Shown here one piece after another: positions 1 through 6,236 of a stretch of 9,072 nucleotides of DNA (positions are counted from its first letter, which is position 1; every line of letters begins with the position of its first letter). The translations under genes and the position numbers were made by a program. The notes beneath the pieces were generated by a model. It made no database searches. It was not told where the DNA came from and worked only from the letters and a program-made list of their open reading frames with translations. Location of the stretch: positions 1 through 9,072 of the forward strand of contig CAZCXP010000105.1 of NCBI GenBank assembly GCA_964502665.1. Reading direction: 5' to 3'. The DNA comes from SOKG01 sp964502665. GTDB lineage: Bacteria; Chloroflexota; Dehalococcoidia; SZUA-161.

Positions 1-2
1 AT

Positions 3-209
3 ATTGAGGCTTCCCCGGAGATAGCACGTGGCGATGAGATGGAAGTTGACCTATATGGCCGAGACGTTGTGGGGGAAGAACTGAAGGAAACGCCGATAGT
101 TGCGGGGTGCGATTGGCGTCAAGTCGTACTGCCACCTATTTTTGCGTTCATTCTCGGTTTTTTTGGTTTCGTTTCACTTCGTAAAGGCATCAAGTCCTTA
201 GCAAGTTGA
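3..209 (+). CDS. C-terminal fragment of an unidentified membrane-anchored protein (5' end outside window)
   Basis: The frame is open from the window edge and ends at TGA 207-209, giving 68 residues. The first ~45 residues are acidic and soluble-looking. They are followed by one hydrophobic segment of about 19 residues (VVLPPIFAFILGFFGFVSL) and a short basic tail (RKGIKSLAS). This suggests a single C-terminal transmembrane anchor with the tail in the cytoplasm and the preceding domain outside, by the positive-inside rule. The other two forward frames have stops within the first 35 bases. I do not recognise the family, and no catalytic motif is visible in this piece. It is separated from the next gene by over 230 non-coding bases and a promoter candidate, so it is probably not part of the downstream operon. 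Confidence 0.5.
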   Translation: MEASPEIARGDEMEVDLYGRDVVGEELKETPIVAGCDWRQVVLPPIFAFILGFFGFVSLRKGIKSLAS

Positions 210-348
210 CAACGCGACCTCTCCAAGGACCCACTACAGAACTCGCTTTGTGAAGCTAGCCTCGCTATCTATCCAGCCCCCATTTTGCCATTTCAGCCTT
301 TGGTAGTGTCTTTACCACAGTCAGGGGCCTGGGGTCTTCATGAGACGC

Positions 349-377
349 TTTACAACCAGGGATATGAGTAGGATAAT
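349..377 (+). promoter_or_regulatory. Putative sigma70-type promoter for the six-gene cluster
   Basis: TTTACA at 349-354 (5 of 6 to TTGACA) and GATAAT at 372-377 (5 of 6 to TATAAT) are separated by exactly 17 bases. It lies in the non-coding gap before the first gene of the cluster and points towards it. A transcript would start near 384, giving a leader of about 90 bases before the start at 473. It is the best promoter match I found by eye in the window. No operator could be identified. Confidence 0.5.
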
Positions 378-406
378 GTGTCAGCCAGAATATCCTGCCC
401 GCCCGC

Positions 407-423
407 CCCTCCAGGACGGAGGG
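407..423 (+). other. GC-rich leader hairpin hiding a GGAGGG sequence
   Basis: CCCTCC (407-412) pairs perfectly with GGAGGG (418-423) around a 5-base loop. It falls inside the predicted leader of the first gene. The right arm is the only strong SD-like sequence upstream of the ATG at 443, but it is 19 bases from that ATG and would be base-paired, which argues against 443 as the start. A competing stem, TCCTG (393-397) with CAGGA (412-416), overlaps it. There is no T-tract, so it is not an intrinsic terminator. Any regulatory role is speculative. Confidence 0.25.
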
Positions 424-460
424 AGCCACGTAGCGCCTACAGATGGCAGGTGCCGATAAC

Positions 461-464
461 GAGG
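461..464 (+). promoter_or_regulatory. Ribosome binding site that favours the start at 473
   Basis: GAGG at 461-464 lies 8 bases upstream of the ATG at 473, a normal spacing. The upstream in-frame ATG at 443 has no SD at usable distance. This is the main reason for choosing the shorter protein. Confidence 0.5.
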
Positions 465-472
465 AAAAGCCT

Positions 473-1366
473 ATGCCAGACGTAGAGGAAGTAGCTGAGA
501 AGGTCTATCGGCTGGAGACGCCAATACCGGGGACGAGCACTATCTTCGCAGTATACCTTATCCGGGAGTCGGAGGGGGTTCTGATAGAGCCCGGCCCCGC
601 AGCCGCCCTCCCCCAGATTCGCGAGGGGATGAGCTACCTGGGGATGAAGGACTTGGCCTACATCATTCCCACCCACATCCACATGGATCACGCTGGGGGT
701 ACGGGAGCCCTGGCCCAGCTTTTCCCCCAGGCGACGGTGCTGGTCCACCCCGCCGGCGCAAAGCACGCCGTTGACCCATCTCGCCTTATCGAGAGCACCA
801 AGATGGTTTTCGGCCCCGACTTCGAGGCTCTCTTCGGTAAGATTGTCCCCGTCCCGGAATCTCAAATAAAGGTCCCGGAGGACGGGGAAATAATCTCGGT
901 CAATGGTAGAGAGCTGCAGATTATATACGCCCCGGGACACGCACCCCACCACATGGTCATCTTCGACAGGAGTGTGGAGGGTCTTTTCTGTGGCGAGGCC
1001 CTGGGGCTGCCGGGCCAGGGTGACGGACTATTTCCGCTGCCTGCTGTTGCCCCACCGGGCTTTGATCAGGAGCTTTACCTGGAGACTATGGAGATGCTGA
1101 GGCAACTGGGGCCCCGGGTGCTTTTCTATTCGCATGGCGGAGTCGGGCGGGAGCCAGACACGCTGATTTCGATGGCGGCGGAAAGCACCCGCGTTTTTGG
1201 CGACATAATTCTCAAGGCGCTGAAGGAAGGCGAGCCCTTAGAGGCCATCAGCCGCAGAATCGGGGAATATGTTGCCAATAGCTTCGGGCTAAAGGTAGAT
1301 GACATCGACCTGGCGATGATAGTAGGCGGGTACGTCCTCTACTTCAACAAAAAGGGGTTGGCGTGA
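473..1366 (+). CDS. Metallo-beta-lactamase-fold hydrolase (glyoxalase II-like)
   Basis: This 297-residue protein is a soluble metal-dependent hydrolase of the MBL superfamily, whose members cleave thioesters, lactones, esters or phosphoesters. The signature THIHMDH is at residues 67-73, giving H68, H70, D72 and H73 as metal ligands. It is followed by GHAPHH (155-160, third-histidine motif), CGEAL (173-177) and SHGG (220-223, final histidine). The position normally filled by the metal-bridging Asp (usually GD) appears to be Glu175. A C-terminal helical region (~230-297) follows, as in many 280-320-residue MBL hydrolases. There is no signal peptide. Start 473 is chosen because of a GAGG at 8 bases; an in-frame ATG at 443 would add ten polar residues. 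It is the first gene of the cluster, 43 bases before the SDR gene. The fold is certain; the substrate is unknown. A thioesterase, lactonase or ring-opening role would fit the neighbours. Confidence 0.88.
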   Translation: MPDVEEVAEKVYRLETPIPGTSTIFAVYLIRESEGVLIEPGPAAALPQIREGMSYLGMKDLAYIIPTHIHMDHAGGTGALAQLFPQATVLVHPAGAKHAVDPSRLIESTKMVFGPDFEALFGKIVPVPESQIKVPEDGEIISVNGRELQIIYAPGHAPHHMVIFDRSVEGLFCGEALGLPGQGDGLFPLPAVAPPGFDQELYLETMEMLRQLGPRVLFYSHGGVGREPDTLISMAAESTRVFGDIILKALKEGEPLEAISRRIGEYVANSFGLKVDDIDLAMIVGGYVLYFNKKGLA

Positions 1367-1409
1367 GGAGGGTGGTTGCTTCAATAGAATACTTTGGAGG
1401 TGTGATGAA

Positions 1410-2198
1410 ATGAAGTCGAGCAGGGTTTCCGAGCGATTTGACATAACCGGCAAGGTGGCCATAGTAACGGGAGCGGCTAGCGGAATAGGTCGCGCTATAG
1501 CGTTGGACCTGGCCGGGTCTGGGGCAAACGTGGTCATTGCGGATACAGCGTTGGGTGGTGCTGAGAAAGTGGCTCGTGAAATTGAATCCGCGGGCGGCAA
1601 GGCCATCGCCATAGAGACCGATGTAACCGATAGCAAAGAAGTTGAGCAAATGGTGCAACAAACCATTGAAGGATTTGGTAAGATCGACATCTTGGTAAAC
1701 AATGCCGGAATCATTGGGAGGTCCTCGGTCATGGATATAAAGGAGGACGAGTTGGACAGGACGTTTGAGGTAAACCTCAAAGGGGTTGTCCTCTGTTCCC
1801 AGGCTGTGGCCAGGCACATGATCGAGCAGGGAAGCGGGAAGATTGTGAATATGGGATCGTCTCTTTCTTCGAGGGCTTCTGTTTGCAACCTGTCGGGGGG
1901 AGGTGCAGACTACTGCGCATCGAAGGCGGCTGTGCAGGCCTTCACCAGAGCATTAGCCATGGAGTTGGGCCCCTATGGGATAAACGTCAATGCTGTGGCC
2001 CCAGGTACGACCAATACACCGATGCACGAGGGCTTGTGGGAAATGGCGACAATATATTTCCAGAATAGCTTGCCCCTCGGCAGATTGGCGGAGCCTGAGG
2101 ATATAGCGGATGTAGTCTTGTTCCTGGTTACAGATGCTGCCCGGTATGTGACGGGTCAAACCATTCACGTGAATGGCGGACAGATAATGGTGGACTAA
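1410..2198 (+). CDS. Short-chain dehydrogenase/reductase (classical SDR, NAD-type)
   Basis: This 262-residue protein has the size of a classical SDR and should oxidise an alcohol or reduce a ketone using a nicotinamide cofactor. The Rossmann motif TGAASGIG is at residues 20-27. Asp45 at the end of beta-2 (VVIADT) suggests NAD(H) rather than NADP(H). NNAG is at 97-100, and the catalytic tetrad reads N122, S150 or S151, Y168 and K172 (YCASK). APGT at 197-200 and the C-terminal VTGQTIHVNGG complete the family pattern. The stretch between the catalytic Ser and Tyr is about five residues longer than in FabG and is rich in Ser/Gly. GGAGG at 1396-1400 lies 9 bases from the ATG. The gene sits 17 bases before the flavoprotein gene, which suggests co-transcription and perhaps consecutive steps (alcohol to ketone, then enone reduction, or the reverse). 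The substrate cannot be assigned; a FabG-type role is less likely because no fatty-acid synthesis genes are nearby. Confidence 0.92.
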   Translation: MKSSRVSERFDITGKVAIVTGAASGIGRAIALDLAGSGANVVIADTALGGAEKVAREIESAGGKAIAIETDVTDSKEVEQMVQQTIEGFGKIDILVNNAGIIGRSSVMDIKEDELDRTFEVNLKGVVLCSQAVARHMIEQGSGKIVNMGSSLSSRASVCNLSGGGADYCASKAAVQAFTRALAMELGPYGINVNAVAPGTTNTPMHEGLWEMATIYFQNSLPLGRLAEPEDIADVVLFLVTDAARYVTGQTIHVNGGQIMVD

Positions 2199-2201
2199 CA
2201 C

Positions 2202-2207
2202 AGGAGG
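2202..2207 (+). promoter_or_regulatory. Strong AGGAGG ribosome binding site fixing the start at 2216
   Basis: AGGAGG at 2202-2207 lies 8 bases before the ATG at 2216. An in-frame GTG at 2207-2209 overlaps the last base of this site, so it cannot be the start that the site serves. Confidence 0.8.
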
Positions 2208-2215
2208 TGCCAGCT

Positions 2216-4165
2216 ATGGCTAAACTGGAAAAGCTCTTCGAGCCAGTCAAGATAGGCAAACTGGAGCTCAAGAACAGGATGGTAATGCCGGCCTTGAACA
2301 CAAAGTTCGGGACCGAATTCGGCGCAGTGAGCGAACGATCGATAGATTTCTATGTGGAAAGAGCCAAGGGCGGGGTGAGCCTCATTGTAATCGAGAATAC
2401 CTGCATCGATTGGCCGGTGGGCAAGGCAGGCACCAGTCCCATACGTGCTGACGAATGGAAGTTCGTCCACGGTCTGCACGATCTGGCGGAAGCGGTTCAG
2501 CTTCATGGTGTCAAGATCGCCACCCAGCTACAGCATACCGGGAGGCAGGGCTCATCATTGACAAGCGCCGAGGGGCAACAGCTTGTGGCACCCTCAGCAA
2601 TCCCCTGCCTGCCCACAGGCGGAGAAATGCCTCGTGAATTGACGATCGAGGAAATTGAGGTGCTGATAGGGAAGTTTGTCATGGGGGCGACAATTACTAA
2701 GGCGGCTGGATTCGACGCGGTGGAGATTCAGGCCGCTCATGGGTACCTGATCACTCAGTTCATGTCCCCCTACAGCAACAAGCGCACCGATGAGTACGGA
2801 GGCGACTTCGAGGGTAGGATGAAGTTCGCCCTACGGATTATAGAGGGGGTAAGGCTGGCGGTCGGCCCTGATTTCCCCATAATCGTCAGGCTCAATGGAG
2901 ACGAGCATATAGAGGGAGGCCTGACACTGGAGGACAGCAAGCTTATCGCCCAGAGGTTGGAAGCCGCCGGGGTGGACGCCCTGAACATATCGGCGGGCAT
3001 CTACGAATCGCCACCCTGGTACAGCAGGATATTTCCCGCGATGGGCATGCCCGCGGGATGCAACGTGCCCCTGGCAGCGGAGATCAAGAAGGTTGTCAAC
3101 ATACCCGTTATCGTCGCCGGTAAGCTTGGCAATCCGCTGCTGGCCGAACAGGTCCTCAAAGAAGGAAAGGCAGACCTGATCGCCATGGGTAGGCCTCTCC
3201 TTGCGGATCCCGAGCTGCCAAGGAAGGCTGCTGAGGGGAGACTGGATGATATCCGTCCCTGTCTTTCCTGCAATGAAGGCTGTGGTGGCAGTATGTCTCA
3301 TATGTGGCGCTTAAGTTGTGCAGTGAATCCAGCCGTGGGCAAAGAGAGGGAATATGAAATTGAGCCTGCGAAGAAGGCTAAGAGAGTGGTCGTTGTCGGC
3401 GGCGGCCCCGGAGGCATGGAAGCAGCAAGGGTTGCTGCGCTGAGGGGCCACGACGTAACCCTGTATGAGAAAGAGAAAAGCCTGGGAGGTCAACTGGTGC
3501 CGGCTTCGGTGCCTCGATTCAAGCAGCCGATCAAAGACCTGGCAGAGTACCTCAAGAACCAGGTGGTGAAGCTGGGAGTGAAGATCGAGCTTGGAAAAGA
3601 AGCTACGCCAGCGTTGATCAAGAAACTGAAACCAGAGGTGGTGATTCTGGCAATGGGAGCCTCTCCTATCATTCCAGAGATCCCTGGGGTTAGGGGGGGC
3701 AACGTAGCCACCGCTAGCGAGATATTGCTTGGGAAGAAGGAAGCCGGTGAGAAGGTTGTCGTGGTTGGCGGTGGCGAGGTTGGGTGCGAAGTTGCCTGGT
3801 TCCTGGTGGAGCAGGGGAAGAAGGTGACCATTGTGGAGATGCTATATGGCGTGGCAGTGGATATGAATATGTTCAGTCGCTTCTATCTGGAGGACAAGCT
3901 GGCTGAGCTCGGCATTGAGATACTGACCAACACTACAGCCAAAGAGATTACAGATAAGGGCGTGGTTGCCGTCGGTATCAACGGGAACAAGCAGGTTATA
4001 GAGGCAGATACTGTGGTACTTGCCGTCGGCTTCAGCTCTAACAATGAGCTTGGGGAAAAGCTGAGAGGCGAGCTCCCGGAGGTATATATCATTGGGGACT
4101 GTGCCAAGCCAGGCAAGATACAGGAGGCAATCCACGGCGCCGCGCGCATCGCGCGCCTGATCTGA
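2216..4165 (+). CDS. 2,4-dienoyl-CoA reductase-type / Old Yellow Enzyme-family NADH:flavin oxidoreductase with 4Fe-4S centre
   Basis: This is a 649-residue iron-sulfur flavoprotein with the FadH / trimethylamine dehydrogenase architecture. Residues ~1-340 form the FMN-binding TIM barrel, with QHTGRQ at 106-111 and HGYLITQFMSP at 175-185, where H175 and Y177 lie in the usual active-site segment, followed by NKRTDEYGG. A cluster motif follows: C349, C352, C356, C368 (C-x2-C-x3-C-x11-C), the classic 4Fe-4S spacing. The C-terminal half has an FAD motif VVVVGGGPGG at 391-400, an NAD(P)H motif VVVVGGGEVG at 514-523, and a closing GDCA...EAIHGAARIA segment at 618-646. Such enzymes take a hydride from NAD(P)H through FAD, 4Fe-4S and FMN to a conjugated C=C bond of an enoyl-CoA or enone; some relatives act on bile acids, cinnamates or amines. 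It is cytosolic. The start is set by AGGAGG. It lies in the middle of the cluster, so it is a likely reductive step of the pathway. The family is very sure, the substrate unknown. Confidence 0.93.
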   Translation: MAKLEKLFEPVKIGKLELKNRMVMPALNTKFGTEFGAVSERSIDFYVERAKGGVSLIVIENTCIDWPVGKAGTSPIRADEWKFVHGLHDLAEAVQLHGVKIATQLQHTGRQGSSLTSAEGQQLVAPSAIPCLPTGGEMPRELTIEEIEVLIGKFVMGATITKAAGFDAVEIQAAHGYLITQFMSPYSNKRTDEYGGDFEGRMKFALRIIEGVRLAVGPDFPIIVRLNGDEHIEGGLTLEDSKLIAQRLEAAGVDALNISAGIYESPPWYSRIFPAMGMPAGCNVPLAAEIKKVVNIPVIVAGKLGNPLLAEQVLKEGKADLIAMGRPLLADPELPRKAAEGRLDDIRPCLSCNEGCGGSMSHMWRLSCAVNPAVGKEREYEIEPAKKAKRVVVVGGGPGGMEAARVAALRGHDVTLYEKEKSLGGQLVPASVPRFKQPIKDLAEYLKNQVVKLGVKIELGKEATPALIKKLKPEVVILAMGASPIIPEIPGVRGGNVATASEILLGKKEAGEKVVVVGGGEVGCEVAWFLVEQGKKVTIVEMLYGVAVDMNMFSRFYLEDKLAELGIEILTNTTAKEITDKGVVAVGINGNKQVIEADTVVLAVGFSSNNELGEKLRGELPEVYIIGDCAKPGKIQEAIHGAARIARLI

Positions 4166-4186
4166 GGAATGAAATGGAGTGATGGC

Positions 4187-4191
4187 AGAGG
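4187..4191 (+). promoter_or_regulatory. Ribosome binding site favouring the start at 4200
   Basis: AGAGG at 4187-4191 lies 8 bases before the ATG at 4200. The alternatives are in-frame GTG 4179 and ATG 4182. The GGAG at 4176-4179 is only 2 bases from ATG 4182, and the GAGGA at 4164-4168 is 13 bases away, so both are poorly placed. The protein starting at 4200 (MGKRFTREEIL) also matches the usual N-terminus of the family as I remember it. Confidence 0.5.
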
Positions 4192-4199
4192 TATTCACG

Positions 4200-5039
4200 A
4201 TGGGGAAGAGATTTACCAGAGAGGAAATCCTGGGAAGGCTCAGGAAGACCGGTGAAGAGGGAAAGCCGATCATCGCCGCCGGCAGCAGCGTGGGTATTAT
4301 AGCCAAGTGCGCCGAGCTCGGAGGGGCCGATCTGATAATGGTCTATAGTTCAGGGAAAGCAAGGATAAGAGGGTTTCAGACCAGTATGGTTGAAAACTCC
4401 AATGCGGTAACCCTGGAGATGTTCGAAGAAATAGACAATGTGGTGAAAGAGACCCCCATCATCGCCGGTATCGATGTTACCGAGCCTCCAGTCGGCAGGG
4501 ACCTGGCCGAACTGGTGCGGAGGTTTGTCGATACCGGATTCTCGGGCGTAATCAACTTTCCCACCTATGGCTTTTTTGAGGACGAAGCCTGGCGCAAGAG
4601 CAGGGAGGCCGAGGGGATAGGATTTTCCAGGGAGATCGAGCTGATACGGGTAGCTCGGAATATGGACATATTCACCATGGCCTACGTATTCTTTCCCCAG
4701 GATGCACGGGCAATGGCCGAGGCGGGGGTTGACTGCATGGTTCCTCATGCAGGGGGAACCGCTGGCGGCCTGGTGGGATTTGATGCGATTGCAGCACCTC
4801 TGGAGGATGCGGCTGCCACCGTGCAGAAGATGATTGAGGCAACCAGGCAGGTAAATCCAGATATCATCTGTCTGGCTCACGGCGGGCCAATTGCAGCCCC
4901 TGAGGATACCAAGTACCTTTATGAACATACGGAAGCGGCAGGTTTTGTCGGAGCCTCAAGCATAGAAAGGATACCTGTCGAAAAAGCGGTTACCGAAGTG
5001 GTGAAGGCATTTAAGGACTTTCGGCTGAAGCGGCGCTGA
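4200..5039 (+). CDS. TIM-barrel protein of the phosphoenolpyruvate hydrolase family (formerly 'predicted TIM-barrel enzyme')
   Basis: This 279-residue soluble protein belongs to the family now labelled 'phosphoenolpyruvate hydrolase family protein' (Pfam TIM-br_sig_trns, COG5564). Some members are fused or adjacent to Tm-1-like UPF0261 proteins. Visible signatures are the N-terminal RFTREEILGRL, KPIIAAGSSVGIIAKCAELGG (22-42), the glycine-rich VPHAGGTAGG at 181-190, and AHGGPIAAPED at 226-236. The terminal GFVGASSIERIPVEKAV at 248-264 resembles a phosphate- or ligand-binding end of a TIM barrel. The reaction is not firmly established for this family: hydrolase, C-C lyase and sensor roles have all been suggested. 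The segment after VYSSGKARIRG is shorter than in the family versions I recall. No UPF0261 gene is next to it; it sits 34 bases after the flavoprotein and 82 before the Fe-S protein. A catabolic C-C bond-cleaving role is possible but is inference. Starts at 4179 or 4182 would add 7 or 6 residues. Confidence 0.82.
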   Translation: MGKRFTREEILGRLRKTGEEGKPIIAAGSSVGIIAKCAELGGADLIMVYSSGKARIRGFQTSMVENSNAVTLEMFEEIDNVVKETPIIAGIDVTEPPVGRDLAELVRRFVDTGFSGVINFPTYGFFEDEAWRKSREAEGIGFSREIELIRVARNMDIFTMAYVFFPQDARAMAEAGVDCMVPHAGGTAGGLVGFDAIAAPLEDAAATVQKMIEATRQVNPDIICLAHGGPIAAPEDTKYLYEHTEAAGFVGASSIERIPVEKAVTEVVKAFKDFRLKRR

Positions 5040-5088
5040 ACCCCTTCATGGCCTCTTGTTACCCCCTGGAGGAGAGCAAGAAGGGGTT
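5039..5088 (+). terminator. Long-loop inverted repeat between two genes, possible weak terminator or processing site
   Basis: AACCCCTTC (5039-5047) pairs with GAAGGGGTT (5080-5088), a perfect 9-base stem overlapping the last base of the preceding stop codon. The 32-base intervening segment can form a small internal stem (CCTC 5052-5055 with GAGG 5069-5072). Only three T follow the stem, so full intrinsic termination is unlikely. It may reduce read-through or stabilise upstream mRNA. It falls in the largest gap (82 bases) inside the six-gene run. Confidence 0.3.
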
Positions 5089-5121
5089 TGAGGAGCAGGA
5101 TAAAGGGCAAAGAGGGAGGAG

Positions 5122-6201
5122 ATGGCCGAGTATAGCGATGCTTATACCTTCTTAGCCGAGAAGCACGGCTTTGGTGATTCTCAGCGATATCTACGTGTGC
5201 TTCGGTTTCTTATGACGCCGGCGCAGGCTGAGATGGTGGCCCAATTGCCGGGGTCGCCGGAAGAGGTGGCCCAGAAGAGTGGCACGGAGCTGGCCACCGT
5301 GAAGGAGAGCCTGGAGCTACTTCATCGAAAGGGCGTGGTTGTTCCCAAAGACTACAAGACCCCTGACTACTACATGTTCTGCAAGCACGCAGAACGGCTA
5401 TGGGAGGTGACCGAGTCTCTGATGGGGCTGGAGCTATACACCGGGGCAGAGACGAAGCAGCTTTTCCGGCTGTGGGACGAGTGGAAGCGGACGGATTACG
5501 CTGACATGACGGCCCAACGGTGGCATAACCTCAAAGCGATGGGAATCCAGGGCCTCAGGATCGTCCCAGCATACAGGGCCATATTGGACAGCCCCGAGGT
5601 ATTGCCCTGTGAAGACGCGAGGGAGATTGTCAGGGTCCAGCCCCTGATCACGGTCGTCTCCTGCTCGTGTCGCAAGCACATGAGGGTGATGGACAATCCT
5701 TGCAGTAAGACAGAGGCAGATCCCAACTGCCTGCAGTTCGCCAAGTCAGCGGAGTACTCCTTAAGCAGAGGACATGGACGGCGCATATCGGTGGATGAGG
5801 CTATAGCCATCTTGGACAGGAATGAAGAGGATGGATTGGTGCATGTATGGGTGAACAGTGCCAAGGTCGAGGCGGCTATGCCCTATGCGCTGTGTAGCTG
5901 CTGTAGATGCTGCTGCACGGTCTGGCATTATGCCGACATACGCCAGGTGCCGAACGATGAAATTTTCGCCAAGAGCCGCTATGAGGCCCGAGTGGACCCC
6001 GACCTGTGCAATGGCTGCCAGGACTGCGTAGATCGCTGCCAGTTTGACGCCATTGAGATGCAGAAGGTGGAGGGCTCCAGGCGGTTGAAGGCTGTGGTCG
6101 ATCCTGAGAAGTGCTGGGGTTGTGGTGTATGCACCCTGGTCTGTGAACCTGGAGCGCTGAGGATGCACCTGGTGAGGCCGCCACAGCATATCCCAGCGTG
6201 A
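5122..6201 (+). CDS. Cysteine-rich iron-sulfur protein: winged-helix-like N-terminus, CxC...CSCCRCCC centre, two 4Fe-4S ferredoxin motifs
   Basis: This 359-residue soluble redox protein probably carries electrons or reduces a partner flavoprotein. Residues ~20-80 resemble a winged helix (SPEEVAQKSGTELATVKESL, then LLHRKGVVVP). The middle contains CSCRKHM (181-187) with further Cys at 194 and 203, then SRGHGRRISVDEA (215-227). An unusual run C258, C260, C261, C263, C264, C265 follows (CSCCRCCC). The C-terminus holds two classical motifs, C296-x2-C299-x2-C302-x3-C306 and C331-x2-C334-x2-C337-x3-C341, each able to hold one 4Fe-4S cluster. The central cysteines could bind one or two more. I recall similar ferredoxin-like proteins in anaerobe genomes but know no defined function. 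AGGGAGGAG (5113-5121) directly precedes the ATG; GAGGG gives a 5-base spacing. Placement suggests it serves the 649-residue flavoprotein or another enzyme of the cluster. The helix-turn-helix-like part may be a protein-docking domain rather than DNA-binding. Confidence 0.85.
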   Translation: MAEYSDAYTFLAEKHGFGDSQRYLRVLRFLMTPAQAEMVAQLPGSPEEVAQKSGTELATVKESLELLHRKGVVVPKDYKTPDYYMFCKHAERLWEVTESLMGLELYTGAETKQLFRLWDEWKRTDYADMTAQRWHNLKAMGIQGLRIVPAYRAILDSPEVLPCEDAREIVRVQPLITVVSCSCRKHMRVMDNPCSKTEADPNCLQFAKSAEYSLSRGHGRRISVDEAIAILDRNEEDGLVHVWVNSAKVEAAMPYALCSCCRCCCTVWHYADIRQVPNDEIFAKSRYEARVDPDLCNGCQDCVDRCQFDAIEMQKVEGSRRLKAVVDPEKCWGCGVCTLVCEPGALRMHLVRPPQHIPA

Positions 6202-6236
6202 GACCGTCCTGAGAACCAAAATTAGGAGAGCGAGGG

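Noticed and set aside
443..472. Upstream in-frame ATG (443) as the start of the MBL hydrolase
   Set aside because: No SD at usable spacing, and the only SD-like sequence is 19 bases away in a hairpin. ATG 473 has GAGG at 8 bases. It remains possible.
903..1100. Forward open frame of 65 codons
   Set aside because: It is out of frame inside the MBL hydrolase gene and carries no recognisable motif.
1405..1413. Mini-ORF ATG AAA TGA just before the SDR start, and a similar ATG GAG TGA at 4174-4182
   Set aside because: Three-codon frames overlapping real starts arise easily by chance, and I see no sign of translational coupling beyond position.
1289..1888. Long antisense open frame opposite the SDR gene, and similar minus-strand frames throughout
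   Set aside because: Their translations show no family motifs, and they lie opposite well-supported + strand genes.
2207..2215. GTG at 2207 as the start of the flavoprotein
   Set aside because: It overlaps the AGGAGG ribosome binding site that serves ATG 2216.
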